Below, one piece after another: positions 40,924-50,863 of a stretch of DNA of 64,000 bases. The stretch comes from Sutcliffiella horikoshii (GTDB lineage: Bacteria; Bacillota; Bacilli; Bacillales; Bacillaceae_I). The position numbers were made by a program, and so were the translations under genes. A model generated the notes under the pieces. That model was not told where the DNA came from. It saw nothing but the letters and a program-made list of their open reading frames with translations, and did not search any database. Positions within the stretch are counted from its first letter, which is position 1, and the number at the start of each line of letters is the position of its first letter. The stretch lies in contig NZ_RXZI01000007.1 in assembly GCF_021991925.1 (NCBI RefSeq), positions 124,001-188,000 of the forward strand, written 5' to 3'.

Positions 40924-42423
40924 CTATTTTCGATATTGTATTAATTTCCTGTTTATTTCCTTCGTGCTTTCATAAATCCCCTGATAGACAGAAAATAGTT
41001 CCTCATACTTTTCCACATTTTCTTCAATGGGCAGAAACTCTTTTTCCACACGCAAAAATTCATCCGCGCATTCCTCTAATGAGCTATACCAGCCACAACC
41101 ATATGCTGCAAGCATTGCCGCTCCCATCCCTGGCCCTTGCTCACTTGAAAGCTTTATTATTCTTGCATTGAAAACATCCGCTTGCATTTGTAACCAAGTA
41201 TTATTTTTTGTGCCGCCGCCAGTAGAAACAATCGTTTCAATGGATTTGCCTTTTTTACGGAAAATAGCGATGGATTCGTTCAACGAGTAAGTGATTCCTT
41301 CCATCACAGCCCGCACAAAGTCCCTTCTTTCATGCGAAGTGTCCATCCCGATAAAGCTTCCACGAATGGTTGCATCGGCATGCGGGGTCCGTTCACCTGC
41401 CACATATGGGGTAAACATCAATCCATTTGATCCTACAGGGACGGAATCAACTCCCTGGACAAGGTCCTCAAACGTTTCTGTATCTGCAAAAACATTCTTA
41501 AACCAGCTCAAACTGTATCCAGCTGCAAGGGTCACGCCCATCGTATAGTAGGAATCCGGTACTCCATGATTAAAATAATGGACTTTCCCCTCAAAATTCT
41601 TATCACTGGTAGTTTCATAGGATAACACCACACCGGAAGTTCCAATACTGCATAAGGTGATACCTTCTTTTAGAATTCCTGAGCCGATTGCTCCACAGGC
41701 ATTGTCAGCTCCTCCGGCTATGATGGAAGTGAGGGGAGATAACCCTGTAACTTCAGCCATTTCATTTGTGATTACTCCAACCTTATCATGAGAATGAACT
41801 AAAGTGGGACAAATGTCTTCTGGAATATCTAATAGATTTAAGATTTCTTTACTCCATTTCTTTTCACTTATATCCAGAAGTAATGTTCCAGCGGCATCCG
41901 AAAAGTCCATGTTCAATTCACCGGATAGCCTATATCGAAGATAGTCTTTAGGCAACACAAACGTTTTTATTTTGGAGAAAATCTCAGGCTCATGTTTCTT
42001 CACCCATAATATTTTGGGAAGCGTAAACCCCTCCAATGCAGGGTTTTTGGTTACATTCAGCAGATGCTCTTTTCCGACTACGTCATATATCTCCCGGCAT
42101 TCCTCTGTTGTACGTGTATCATTCCAAAGAATGGCGTTTCGAAGGACTTTATTATTTTCATCAAGGAGCACCAGTCCATGCATCTGTCCGGAAAAGCTTA
42201 TTCCTTCAATGGTTTCAGGATCTTCTGGAAAATCATCAAGTATTTCTGACAATCCTGCAATCGTCTGAGTTACCCAAACCTCTGGTTCTTGTTCACTATA
42301 TCCGCTTTTCTCGTGCAGGAGTGGGTAGTTTTTAGAAACTTCTTTCACTACCCCTCCCGATTGGTTGACCAATAGGACCTTCACTGCACTTGTGCCTAAA
42401 TCGATGCCAATTACATACTTCAT
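40924..42423 (-). CDS. xylB: XylB, xylulokinase
   Basis: This 499-residue FGGY kinase has the N-terminal phosphate motif YVIGIDLGTSAVKVLLVNQSG, FSGQMHGLVLLDENNKV, ILWNDTRTTEEC, SIIAGGADNACGAIGSGI and the second FGGY signature region GITYSLNESIAIFRKKG with TGGGTKNNTWLQMQADV. It phosphorylates D-xylulose to xylulose 5-phosphate. It follows xylA by 23 bases and is transcribed with it from the XylR- and CcpA-controlled promoter upstream of xylA. GGGGTG precedes the ATG. Confidence 0.95.
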   Translation of the reverse strand: MKYVIGIDLGTSAVKVLLVNQSGGVVKEVSKNYPLLHEKSGYSEQEPEVWVTQTIAGLSEILDDFPEDPETIEGISFSGQMHGLVLLDENNKVLRNAILWNDTRTTEECREIYDVVGKEHLLNVTKNPALEGFTLPKILWVKKHEPEIFSKIKTFVLPKDYLRYRLSGELNMDFSDAAGTLLLDISEKKWSKEILNLLDIPEDICPTLVHSHDKVGVITNEMAEVTGLSPLTSIIAGGADNACGAIGSGILKEGITLCSIGTSGVVLSYETTSDKNFEGKVHYFNHGVPDSYYTMGVTLAAGYSLSWFKNVFADTETFEDLVQGVDSVPVGSNGLMFTPYVAGERTPHADATIRGSFIGMDTSHERRDFVRAVMEGITYSLNESIAIFRKKGKSIETIVSTGGGTKNNTWLQMQADVFNARIIKLSSEQGPGMGAAMLAAYGCGWYSSLEECADEFLRVEKEFLPIEENVEKYEELFSVYQGIYESTKEINRKLIQYRK

Positions 42424-42446
42424 GATTACACCCCATCTAAGTAGCT

Positions 42447-43772
42447 TTATTCTCCTGCGTATGCTCTTAATAGGTATTGATTGATGGTTGCTTTAACTTT
42501 TTCCAGGCGTCCGGATTGATGTTTAACTTCCCCTAGATTTAATGCGTGCTGTTCTAATTCATGGAAGTTGGTTTTTCCTTCCACGATGTCCAGCCCAATC
42601 CCATCTGTAAAACTCTTATAACGGTTATCCAAAATATCTTCAAGAACTCTATCCTCTATTAGTTTACTTGCAACTTTTAAGCCTACTGCAAAACTGTCCA
42701 TTCCTGCAATGTGGGCATGGAATAAGTCTTCCTGCTCAAACGATCCCCTTCTCACTTTCGCATCGAAGTTAAGACCGCCACGTCCAAGTCCACCATTTTT
42801 GAGAATTTCATACATTGCCAATGTGGTAGAGTATAAATCTGTCGGAAACTCATCCGTATCCCATCCCAATAATGGATCACCCTGATTCGCATCCACAGAA
42901 CCAAGCATATTGTGAACACGTGCATATCGTAACTCATGTTCAAATGTATGACCTGCTAATGTAGCATGGTTTGCTTCGATATTAAATTTAAAATGATCTT
43001 GGAGATTATAATGTTGTAAAAATGCATAACCGGTGGCAACATCAAAATCATATTGATGAGTTGTCGGCTCCTTTGGTTTTGGCTCTATAAGGAATTGTGC
43101 ATCAAACCCTATCTCTTTTGCATAATCAACAGCCATTTGTAAGAAACGTCCTAAGTTATCCATTTCAAGTTTCATATTTGTATTTAATAGTGTTTCATAC
43201 CCTTCACGTCCACCCCAGAATACATAGTTCTCCGCACCGAGCTCTTTACCAACTTCCAAGCCTTTTTTCACTTTTGCTGCAGAATAAGCAAAGATATCCG
43301 CACTATTGGAAGTAGCAGCGCCATGGATGAACCGAGGATGAGTAAAGTTGTTTGCTGTGTTCCAGAGAAGCTTGGTCTTGCTTGTTTTCATGTAGTCTTT
43401 TACCATACTTACAATCGTATCAAGATTCTGGTTTGTCTCTTTTAAACTATCTCCCTCTGGAGCAATATCAACATCGTGAAAGCAGAAAAAAGGAACATCC
43501 AATTTTTCAAAGAATTCAAAAGCTGCTTCCACACGTGCCTTAGCAAGGTCCATTCCTTTATATTTATCCCAAGAACGAATCATTGTTCCACTACCAAATG
43601 GATCAGAGCCATCCATTGTAAAGGTATGCCAGTATGCGACTCCAAAACGAAGAATTTCCTCCATCGTTTTCCCGTTTATTTCTTCTTTTGGGTTATAAAA
43701 TTTAAATGCAAACGGGTTTGAAGATCCTGCTCCTTCGTAATTTATTTTGCTAATCGTATCAAAATAAGTCAT
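42447..43772 (-). CDS. xylA: XylA, xylose isomerase
   Basis: The 441 residues match class II xylose isomerases. Visible are the catalytic His in [12 protein letters not shown], the metal-binding [14 protein letters not shown] (Glu), the [22 protein letters not shown] block with metal-binding Glu and His, and [22 protein letters not shown]. It converts D-xylose to D-xylulose in the cytoplasm. It is the first gene of the xylAB operon, with GGAGGAGG before the ATG. Its promoter has a XylR operator at the -35 box and a cre site downstream of the -10 box. Confidence 0.97.
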   Translation of the reverse strand: MTYFDTISKINYEGAGSSNPFAFKFYNPKEEINGKTMEEILRFGVAYWHTFTMDGSDPFGSGTMIRSWDKYKGMDLAKARVEAAFEFFEKLDVPFFCFHDVDIAPEGDSLKETNQNLDTIVSMVKDYMKTSKTKLLWNTANNFTHPRFIHGAATSNSADIFAYSAAKVKKGLEVGKELGAENYVFWGGREGYETLLNTNMKLEMDNLGRFLQMAVDYAKEIGFDAQFLIEPKPKEPTTHQYDFDVATGYAFLQHYNLQDHFKFNIEANHATLAGHTFEHELRYARVHNMLGSVDANQGDPLLGWDTDEFPTDLYSTTLAMYEILKNGGLGRGGLNFDAKVRRGSFEQEDLFHAHIAGMDSFAVGLKVASKLIEDRVLEDILDNRYKSFTDGIGLDIVEGKTNFHELEQHALNLGEVKHQSGRLEKVKATINQYLLRAYAGE

Positions 43773-43827
43773 TATGGGTTCCTCCTCCGATTTATACCAT
43801 GTTGTGGAAATATGTTTCTCTATCTAA

Positions 43828-43841
43828 TGTAAATGCTTACA
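43828..43841 (-). promoter_or_regulatory. cre site downstream of the xylA promoter
   Basis: TGTAAGCATTTACA on the minus strand matches 13 of 14 positions of the CcpA consensus (A instead of G at position 8). It lies between the -10 box and the xylA start codon, a position where CcpA acts as a transcription roadblock. Confidence 0.8.
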
Positions 43842-43846
43842 AAATA

Positions 43847-43890
43847 ATTATAGCAACTCAATGTTAGTTTGTCTATTGAATAAACAAAGT
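43847..43890 (-). promoter_or_regulatory. xylAB promoter and XylR operator
   Basis: On the minus strand TAGACA (43870-43875) and TATAAT (43847-43852) are spaced by 17 bases. The operator spans about 43864-43890: TTTGTCTATT and AATAAACAAA are ten-base arms with one mismatch around a central G at 43878. It covers the -35 box. The same promoter grammar is found before xylT and the oligosaccharide ABC genes. Confidence 0.85.
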
Positions 43891-43983
43891 TTCTATAAAC
43901 TACTGTCAATTACATGATTATCAAGTATAATAGGGGAAAATCTATTACTTTATTATTCCACTAGACTACTGGGGTGTACTTTC

Positions 43984-44601
43984 ATGCATAATATGAATAC
44001 TAAACTATACAGTATTTTTGAATGGATAACACGGGTTGCTTATTTAAATGTAATTTGGATTCTACTCTCTTTAACTGGTGGCATAGTTTTAGGAATATTC
44101 CCTGCCACCGTTTCTATGTTTACCATTATTCGTAAGTGGCTGAGAGGAGATACAAACTTCCCTTTATTCCGGACATTTTTACACCATTATAAAGAAGAAT
44201 TCTGGAAGAGCAATAGATTGGGATTCATTATTGGTGGTCTGTTCGTAATTTTCATACTCGACTATTGGTATTTATATCATTATTCCCCCGAGGTGGTTTG
44301 GGGTCAAATTCTACTTTTGGCATTATCATTATTATTTCTACTCTTTCTATTTTATTTGTTTCCAACTTATGTCCACTATGATTTAAAAATAGTAGCCATA
44401 ATAAAACAGGCTTTCCTACTAATGCTCATTCACCCACTTCATACATTTTTCATTATTGTTTGTCTTGCTTCTTTGTTCTTTGTTTTCTATTTATTGCCGG
44501 CTACTGCCTTTATTTTTGGCGGAAGTGGCTATGCCTTCATAACGATGTGGCTATGCATGAATGCTTTTCAAAAGCTACATAACACAAAAACACCTTCCTA
44601 G
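43984..44601 (+). CDS. yesL: YesL-like DUF624 membrane protein
   Basis: The family opening NTKLYSIFEWITRVAYLNVIW, then LSLTGGIVLGIFPATVSMFTIIRKWLRGD, is characteristic of YesL/DUF624. About five membrane helices fill the 205 residues. These proteins regularly sit beside carbohydrate ABC transporter genes in Bacilli, but their function is unknown; a helper role in transport is a common guess. It is divergent from xylA and convergent with the oligosaccharide permease genes. A TATAAT near 43928 could belong to its promoter. Confidence 0.85.
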   Translation: MHNMNTKLYSIFEWITRVAYLNVIWILLSLTGGIVLGIFPATVSMFTIIRKWLRGDTNFPLFRTFLHHYKEEFWKSNRLGFIIGGLFVIFILDYWYLYHYSPEVVWGQILLLALSLLFLLFLFYLFPTYVHYDLKIVAIIKQAFLLMLIHPLHTFFIIVCLASLFFVFYLLPATAFIFGGSGYAFITMWLCMNAFQKLHNTKTPS

Positions 44602-44624
44602 TCGGTTGGTGTTTTCGTGTTATG
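44578..44624. terminator. Bidirectional terminator between yesL and the ABC permease
   Basis: CATAACACaAAAACACC pairs with GGTGTTTTcGTGTTATG, giving about 16 pairs with one mismatch. It overlaps the end of yesL and lies just before the stop of the minus-strand permease gene. Confidence 0.82.
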
Positions 44625-44629
44625 GAATG

Positions 44630-45451
44630 TCATCCTTTGACCGCACTTGAAGAAATCCCCTCGACTACCTTGTTGCTGAAGAAAAGAAAAGCGAGAAGAA
44701 TCGGTAATACACTAATGATTAAAGTGGCACCTATAGCACCCCAATCCGTCATATACTGACCGATAAAATTCTGGATTCCAACGGTGAGCGTTTTATATTT
44801 GTCTGAGCTGATGAAGGTATTCACAAAGACAAACTCATTCCAATTATAAATCATATTGATGATGACAGTCGTCGACATGACAGGGATAGTCATAGGTAGA
44901 ATAATCCGGAAGAACATCCTATGAACCGAGCATCCATCTATGATTGCCGCTTCTTCTATCTCTCTTGGAAGCGTATAATAAAAACCCAACAATATCATCA
45001 TGGTTATTGGTAAATTATATGCAGTATAAGTGATAACGATGGACCATGGGTTATCAATTAGATTGACATTTAGGAACATGCTGAACAAAGGGATGATCGC
45101 AGAGTGGATGGGGATCATTAAACCGACCATGAAAAGCCCCAATACTAATTTACTCCACTTCCATTGCATCCTTGTAATAACAAAAGTAGCCATGCTTGCT
45201 AATATCACGGTTAAAACAATAGCCACTCCAGTTATCCAGATGCTGTTCCAAAAATAAATGCCTATTCCGCCTTCCCACACCTTTAAGTAATTTTCCCATC
45301 TGAACTCGGTTGGCAGGGCAAAAGGGGATTTCGAGAATATCTCCTGGTTATTCTTCAGGGAGAACAGAAATAACCAGACAATCGGAAACACCTGAAATAT
45401 TGCGACTGCTGCCAGACATAAATATAGAAAGAAATATCCTATGCGTCCCAC
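44630..45451 (-). CDS. Carbohydrate ABC permease, MalG type
   Basis: Six membrane helices and the EAA loop EEAAIIDGCSVHRMFFRIILPMT identify a MalG/AraQ-type permease of the CUT1 family. The start is taken as GTG 45451, eight bases after AAGGAG; a GTG nine bases earlier is closer to the ribosome binding site. It pairs with the MalF-type permease upstream (14-base gap) and the binding protein beyond. With a GH43 xylosidase and XylR next door, xylo-oligosaccharides are the likely cargo. The ATPase must come from elsewhere, as with MsmX of B. subtilis. Confidence 0.9.
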   Translation of the reverse strand: MGRIGYFFLYLCLAAVAIFQVFPIVWLFLFSLKNNQEIFSKSPFALPTEFRWENYLKVWEGGIGIYFWNSIWITGVAIVLTVILASMATFVITRMQWKWSKLVLGLFMVGLMIPIHSAIIPLFSMFLNVNLIDNPWSIVITYTAYNLPITMMILLGFYYTLPREIEEAAIIDGCSVHRMFFRIILPMTIPVMSTTVIINMIYNWNEFVFVNTFISSDKYKTLTVGIQNFIGQYMTDWGAIGATLIISVLPILLAFLFFSNKVVEGISSSAVKG

Positions 45452-45465
45452 CCAAAGCACTCCTT

Positions 45466-46344
45466 TTAATACTGAATTTCTTCTTTCGTTGCTGTTGCTT
45501 TTCTAATAATCAAGGTCACGATTAAAGTGATGATCAATAACAGGAAACCAATGGCACTACCATAACCGAAGTTGTTGGTGGAAAAGGCCAATTTATACAT
45601 ATAGGATGCCATAACTTCACTTGCTCCATTTGGCCCTCCTCCTGTCATTACATAGATCAGGTCAAAATATTTTAATGAACCGACAACAGCTAGAACAATG
45701 GTCACTTTGACAACACCCATAATTAATGGAAGTTTTATCTTATAAGCAATCTCAATGGGTGAAGCCCCATCAATCTTGGCCGCCTCTATGATAGATTCTG
45801 GGATATTCTTTAAAGCTGCATAGTAAATAAGGATGTAGAATCCGGCATATTGCCAAAGTATTGGAATGAATATCGCGTACAAAACAAGGGAAGGCTCGGC
45901 AAGCCATGCAGGGGGATTTTCGACTCCAATTGCCATCAGCAAACTGTTTATCATCCCGTTTGAAGGATTGTATATTTTCACCCATAGCTGAGCAATTGCT
46001 ACAGAAGAGAGTAGCATAGGAATTAAATAGATCTTCCTTAATAGGTCAGCCCCTTTTATCTTGGATGCTAAAATCAACGAGATTGCTAGATAGATAAAAA
46101 GGCTTAATGTGGAAAAAACAGCAAGTAAAAAGGAATGAAGTGCACTATCCCAAAACTTCTTATCTTGTAAGGCTGTCACATAGTTTTGAAGCCCGATAAA
46201 CTCCATCGATCCAATCCCATCCCACTTCATCAGACCATAGTAACCTGTTAAAATAAGCGGTATGAAAATAAGAATCCCAATCAGTAAAAGTGCAGGGAGA
46301 ACATATAAGGCTATGATCCATTTGTTAGACATTACTTTATTCAT
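45466..46344 (-). CDS. Carbohydrate ABC permease, MalF type
   Basis: Six helices over 292 residues and the EAA loop IIEAAKIDGASPIEIAYKIKLPLIMG define a CUT1 MalF/LacF-type permease. I start it at ATG 46344, which has GGGG nine bases upstream; the longest frame adds 25 codons with no ribosome binding site. It lies between the binding protein gene (97-base gap) and the MalG-type partner. Expected to import xylo-oligosaccharides with those partners. Confidence 0.9.
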   Translation of the reverse strand: MNKVMSNKWIIALYVLPALLLIGILIFIPLILTGYYGLMKWDGIGSMEFIGLQNYVTALQDKKFWDSALHSFLLAVFSTLSLFIYLAISLILASKIKGADLLRKIYLIPMLLSSVAIAQLWVKIYNPSNGMINSLLMAIGVENPPAWLAEPSLVLYAIFIPILWQYAGFYILIYYAALKNIPESIIEAAKIDGASPIEIAYKIKLPLIMGVVKVTIVLAVVGSLKYFDLIYVMTGGGPNGASEVMASYMYKLAFSTNNFGYGSAIGFLLLIITLIVTLIIRKATATKEEIQY

Positions 46345-46440
46345 TACATTCAACCCCATATTGTCAGGAATAGAAAAGGACCATCCAGTAAAAAAGGAAG
46401 TCCTTTTCTCTCCCATCATAATTAATCGTTCAAATGCATG

Positions 46441-47742
46441 TTACTCTTGAGATAAGGCATCTTCATGTTCTTTGGCAAAATCGTCTGGTGTTACACCTTT
46501 TCCAAAGAGCGATTGAATTAAATCCAAATGAACTTGTGCCACACCTGCGCTCATTTGCACATCAGCAAATAATGTGATATTGCTAGCTTCACTAAGGTCA
46601 TTCAATACATCAATATACATATCAGGTAGGTCTAGGGAAGCTGCATCCACTTTTGTAGCAGGAATGACACCAGCACCTGTTACAGCTTTCTCGCCCCATT
46701 GCTGGATAAAGAATGATACAAACTTCTTTGCTTCATCTTTCACATCGGAATCTTCTGCTACAAACAAGCCAACCCCTGGACCACCAACATGACTGTTAAG
46801 ATCCCCATTTCCATCTACTGTCGGGAAACTGAAGTATCCAATGGAGTCTCTGAATTCCTGTGGAACATCTTCATTTGTCGTATAGTTCGGAAGATCCCAT
46901 GAACCCATTAGATACATTGCTGCCTGTTCACCCATAAACATACTCTTCGCTTCTTCATCTGATAATCCATTGAAGCCCCTAACAAACGCGTCCATGTCGA
47001 CCAGATTTTGAATTTCTTCCGCTGCAGTGACTAATGCAGGATCCTCAAAGGAACCTGATCGATTAATTGCGCTCGTCAGCACATCTCCTCCACCAATTCT
47101 ATCAGCCATATACATATACCATAAAGAGCCAGTCCATCTGTCCTTATTACCAAGGGCGATTGGCGCCACTCCGTTTTCATTCAATGTAGTGATGATATTT
47201 TTGAACTCATCATAGGTTGTCGGAGCTTCTAGACCATATTGATCAAAAATGGCTTTATTATAGAAAACAGTTGCAATATTAAGCTCCAATGGCAAACCAT
47301 AAGTATTATCGTTCATGGCATATGCTTCTGCCGTACCAGATACAAAACTATCCTTCAGATCTCCTTCAAGCAAATCATCCAAAGTAGCAAACTTTTCACC
47401 GTTGACATAGGGCTCCAGAAACCCTGCTGCCCATGTCATCCCAACATCTGGCAACTGATTAGAGGTGGATAATACTTTTAATTTATCCTTGTACTGCTCA
47501 TTACTTAAGACTTCCAAATCGACTTTCACACCTGGATTTTCTTTCTCGAAGTCCTCAATGATTTCGCTTACAATTTTGTGGTGTTGCTTTGAACTTCCTT
47601 CAGGCCATAAATGCATGAATTCAATCGTTTTCCCATCCCCGGAACCCGATGTATTCTCCCCAGAACCAGAGCAACCCGCCAACAATACCAGCAGCGAGAG
47701 AAAAATTCCGGAAAATAATGTAACCGCTTTCCTTTTTCTCAA
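46441..47742 (-). CDS. Carbohydrate ABC binding lipoprotein (xylo-oligosaccharide candidate)
   Basis: This is a CUT1 extracellular binding protein with lipobox LLAGC. The mature part has the SBP_bac_8 pattern: FMHLWPEGSSKQHHKIVSEIIEDFEKENPGVKVDLEV, DVGMTWAAGFLEPYV, GLPLELNIATVFYNKAIFDQYGL, FMGEQAAMYLMGSWDLPNY and GGPGVGLFVAEDSDVKDEA. I start it at TTG 47742, with GGGGG seven bases upstream. It heads the three-gene importer and is divergent from xylR, sharing an operator with it. The ligand is inferred from context. Confidence 0.88.
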   Translation of the reverse strand: MRKRKAVTLFSGIFLSLLVLLAGCSGSGENTSGSGDGKTIEFMHLWPEGSSKQHHKIVSEIIEDFEKENPGVKVDLEVLSNEQYKDKLKVLSTSNQLPDVGMTWAAGFLEPYVNGEKFATLDDLLEGDLKDSFVSGTAEAYAMNDNTYGLPLELNIATVFYNKAIFDQYGLEAPTTYDEFKNIITTLNENGVAPIALGNKDRWTGSLWYMYMADRIGGGDVLTSAINRSGSFEDPALVTAAEEIQNLVDMDAFVRGFNGLSDEEAKSMFMGEQAAMYLMGSWDLPNYTTNEDVPQEFRDSIGYFSFPTVDGNGDLNSHVGGPGVGLFVAEDSDVKDEAKKFVSFFIQQWGEKAVTGAGVIPATKVDAASLDLPDMYIDVLNDLSEASNITLFADVQMSAGVAQVHLDLIQSLFGKGVTPDDFAKEHEDALSQE

Positions 47743-47792
47743 ACTAAATACCCCCAATATTCTTATTTTTGAAACAGATTGTTACTAAATTT

Positions 47793-47843
47793 AGATTATC
47801 ACCGAAAAGAATGTTTGTCTAGTGGATAAACAAAGTTTATAAT
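47793..47843. promoter_or_regulatory. Shared XylR operator with back-to-back promoters
   Basis: The operator at 47814-47834 has arms TTTGTCTAGT and GATAAACAAA around a central G. On the minus strand TAGACA (47816-47821), 17 bases, TAATCT (47793-47798) drives the ABC genes. On the plus strand TTGTCT (47815-47820), 17 bases, TATAAT (47838-47843) drives xylR. Both -35 boxes are inside the operator, so one bound XylR should block both promoters and repress its own gene. Confidence 0.82.
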
Positions 47844-47897
47844 AGAAACATATAATGGTACACTTAGGAAAAACAGAATAAGGAATGGAGTTAATCG

Positions 47898-49082
47898 ATG
47901 AAAATGTTACATACCTTTAATCAACAAGTAGTCCGAAAGGGAAATAAATCCCTAGTTTTGCAAACCATTAAGGAGTTCACCCCCATTTCCAGGGCGGATA
48001 TCGCTAATAAGACTGGGCTTAATAAAGGAACTGTCTCCTCACAAGTAAACGAATTACTGAAGGAGAATTTAATTACTGAATCAGGACCAGGAGTTTCAAG
48101 CGGCGGAAGAAGGCCGGTGATGCTGTTGTTCAATCAGGTCGCAGGATACACCATTGGCGTAGATATCGGGGTTAATTACATCCTTGGAATCTTAACAGAT
48201 CTCAGTGGTAATATCTGCAACGAGAAAATCACTCGATTTGATAACTTAACGTTTGAACAAATAAAGGTCGAACTATTTGACATTGTTGATTCCCTCATCT
48301 CTTCTATGCCTTCAAGTCACTATGGAATTGTCGGGATAGGTATTGGGGTCCCTGGTACGGTGAATACCGATGGGGAAATCCTTCTGGCTCCAAACTTAAA
48401 TTGGAAGAATGTCCACCTAAAGGACCTGATGGAAGATCGATATAACGTTCCAGTTTTAATTGAAAACGAGGCAAATGCTGGCGCTTACGGAGAAAAGAAG
48501 TTTGGAGCCGGAAAAGAATCAGAAAACATCATATACGTTAGTGTAGGTATTGGTATTGGCGTTGGCCTCATTCTTAATGGACAGCTTTATAAAGGCAACA
48601 ATGGTTTTTCTGGTGAGCTAGGTCATATGACCATTGAAGTGAACGGACCAAAATGCAGTTGCGGTAACCAAGGATGTTGGGAATTGTATGCTTCGGAAAA
48701 AGCGCTGGTTAAAAAAGCCTTACAAGAAAACATCCTCCCTGAAGACGGGAAGGAATTATCCCTAGAATCCTTGATGACACATGCAGAAAATGGGGAAAAA
48801 AATGTCATACAAGTTTTTGAAGCCATTGGAAAATATTTAGGTGTTGGAATTAAAAATATCATCAATATTTTCAACCCAGAGCAGGTGATCATCGGTAATC
48901 GGTTAGCTTCTTCCTCTAAGTGGCTGGAAGATTCTATAAGGGAGGCACAAGATAATACCCTCTTCACCCACCAAAGAGATTTAAGCATAAACTTTTCAAA
49001 ATTATCGACGCACTCTACTGCCTTAGGGGTAGCAGCTTATGCAAGTGAAAATTTTCTTACTATTGATATCCAAGAAATGTAA
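47898..49082 (+). CDS. xylR: XylR, ROK-family xylose repressor
   Basis: A MarR-like winged helix lies at residues 20-80 (FTPISRADIANKTGLNKGTVSSQVNELLKENLITESG), followed by a ROK domain with YTIGVDIGVNYILGILTDLSG, the GIGVPGTVN phosphate loop region and the zinc motif CSCGNQGCWE. This is the architecture of Bacillus XylR, which releases its operators when it binds xylose. It is divergent from the oligosaccharide ABC genes and probably co-transcribed with the xylosidase gene 64 bases downstream. Targets predicted here are its own promoter, the ABC genes, xylAB and xylT. Confidence 0.94.
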   Translation: MKMLHTFNQQVVRKGNKSLVLQTIKEFTPISRADIANKTGLNKGTVSSQVNELLKENLITESGPGVSSGGRRPVMLLFNQVAGYTIGVDIGVNYILGILTDLSGNICNEKITRFDNLTFEQIKVELFDIVDSLISSMPSSHYGIVGIGIGVPGTVNTDGEILLAPNLNWKNVHLKDLMEDRYNVPVLIENEANAGAYGEKKFGAGKESENIIYVSVGIGIGVGLILNGQLYKGNNGFSGELGHMTIEVNGPKCSCGNQGCWELYASEKALVKKALQENILPEDGKELSLESLMTHAENGEKNVIQVFEAIGKYLGVGIKNIINIFNPEQVIIGNRLASSSKWLEDSIREAQDNTLFTHQRDLSINFSKLSTHSTALGVAAYASENFLTIDIQEM

Positions 49083-49146
49083 ACAGGGTACTTCTAGCAA
49101 TGGCCTAAAACTTCTATTTAAATAAAACAGAGGGGATGTTTCAAAA

Positions 49147-50757
49147 ATGACACTTATACAAAATCCAATTCTTACAGGCTTTAATCCAGATCCTAGTATT
49201 TGTCGAGCAGGAGAAGATTATTATATTGCAGTCTCTACATTTGAATGGTTTCCAGGGGTGGGAATCTATCATTCCAAAGACTTAAAAAACTGGAGGTTGA
49301 TTTCAAGGCCGCTCAACCGTCTCAGTCAATTAAATATGATGGGAAATCCTGACTCTGGAGGTATTTGGGCACCTGCTTTATCCTATAGCGATAATAAGTT
49401 TTGGTTGATATATACGGACGTTAAAGTAGTGGAAGGACAATGGAAAGATAGCCATAACTACCTCGTTACATGTGATGCCATCGATGGGGAATGGTCTGAA
49501 CCCATCCATTTAAATAGTTCAGGTTTTGATCCCTCCCTTTTTCATGATGAAGACGGTAGGAAGTACCTGGTAAACATGCTTTGGGATCATCGGGTAGGTA
49601 ACCACAATTTCTACGGAATCGTCATGCAAGAATATAACCCTGATTTGCAAAGACTAACCGGGAAAAAAGAGATTATTTTCAAAGGAACGGATATTAAATT
49701 AACCGAAGCACCTCATTTATACAAGATGAACGGATATTATTATTTATTGACAGCGGAAGGTGGAACGAAATATGATCATCAAGCCACTATCGCTAGATCT
49801 AAGAACCTGTGGGGACCGTATGAAGTGCATCCTGATAACCCATTGATTACGTCCTTCCCTTATCCAAGAAATCCCCTACAAAAAGCGGGGCATGCTTCCA
49901 TTGTACATACACATACGGACGAATGGTTCTTGGTTCATCTGACAGGAAGGCCATTGCCGCAGGAAGGGCAAGCATTACTTGACCCTCGGGGATATTGCCC
50001 ACTTGGTAGGGAAACAGCCATTCAACGATTAGATTGGGAAAATGATTGGCCATTTGTGGTAGGTGGTAACCAGCCTTCTCTTGAAATTGAAGGCCCAAAT
50101 ATAGAGGAAATACCCTTTGAAAAGGATTATGAGGAAAAAGATGATTTCGATTCCAAATCCTTGAACAATCACTTTCAATCCCTAAGGATTCCATTAGGGG
50201 AAGATGTCGTTTCATTAACTGATCATCCTGGCCACTTGCGTCTTTACGGTCGTGAATCCCTATCATCAAAATTTACACAAGCACATATTGCAAGACGTTG
50301 GCAGCATTTTAATTTCACCGCTGAAACCAAGGTTTCTTTTAACCCGGATACATTCCAACAAGCTGCAGGTCTTGTAAACTATTACAATACTCAAAACTGG
50401 ACAGCCTTGCAGATTACCTGGGATGAAGCCAAAGGACGAATATTAGAACTTACGGTTTGTGATAATTTCACCTTCACCCAACCATTGGAAGATAATAAAA
50501 TAGTAATTCCAAATGATGTGCATTATGTATATTTACGGGTGGACGTGGACACTGCCACATATAGGTATTCATACTCTTTTGACGGAGACAATTGGACCGC
50601 AATCCCAATAAAACTCTATTCTTATAAATTATCTGATGATTATATTAATGGAGGCGGTTTCTTCACAGGTGCTTTTGTAGGAATGCAGTGTCAAGACACT
50701 TCCGGACAGAAGCTTCATGCAGATTTTGATTATTTCATTTATAAGGAAAAAGCTTAA
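49147..50757 (+). CDS. xynB: GH43 beta-xylosidase
   Basis: The five-bladed propeller starts with [32 protein letters not shown], containing the catalytic-base Asp, then the pKa-modulating Asp in [16 protein letters not shown] and the acid Glu in [18 protein letters not shown]-terminal beta-sandwich (about residues 320-530) completes the typical 530-540 residue GH43 xylosidase. No signal peptide is present, so it acts in the cytoplasm on imported xylo-oligosaccharides, releasing xylose. It follows xylR and ends in two hairpins. Confidence 0.94.
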   Translation: MTLIQNPILTGFNPDPSICRAGEDYYIAVSTFEWFPGVGIYHSKDLKNWRLISRPLNRLSQLNMMGNPDSGGIWAPALSYSDNKFWLIYTDVKVVEGQWKDSHNYLVTCDAIDGEWSEPIHLNSSGFDPSLFHDEDGRKYLVNMLWDHRVGNHNFYGIVMQEYNPDLQRLTGKKEIIFKGTDIKLTEAPHLYKMNGYYYLLTAEGGTKYDHQATIARSKNLWGPYEVHPDNPLITSFPYPRNPLQKAGHASIVHTHTDEWFLVHLTGRPLPQEGQALLDPRGYCPLGRETAIQRLDWENDWPFVVGGNQPSLEIEGPNIEEIPFEKDYEEKDDFDSKSLNNHFQSLRIPLGEDVVSLTDHPGHLRLYGRESLSSKFTQAHIARRWQHFNFTAETKVSFNPDTFQQAAGLVNYYNTQNWTALQITWDEAKGRILELTVCDNFTFTQPLEDNKIVIPNDVHYVYLRVDVDTATYRYSYSFDGDNWTAIPIKLYSYKLSDDYINGGGFFTGAFVGMQCQDTSGQKLHADFDYFIYKEKA

Positions 50758-50763
50758 TGAAAG

Positions 50764-50843
50764 GCTCTGTTAACAACAACAGCGGCGTTTAACAGAGCAT
50801 AATGAAAAAACACATGGCCCCTTATATGGTGTCATGTGTTTTT
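50764..50843. terminator. Tandem terminators after xynB
   Basis: Hairpin 1 is GCTCTGTTAA / TTAACAGAGC (50764-50798). Hairpin 2 is AAAAACACATG / CATGTGTTTTT (50806-50843), with A and T runs that make it work in both directions. They close the xylR-xynB unit and the convergent DUF1456 gene. Confidence 0.85.
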
Positions 50844-50863
50844 CCATTTGTTAGCTTACCTGC

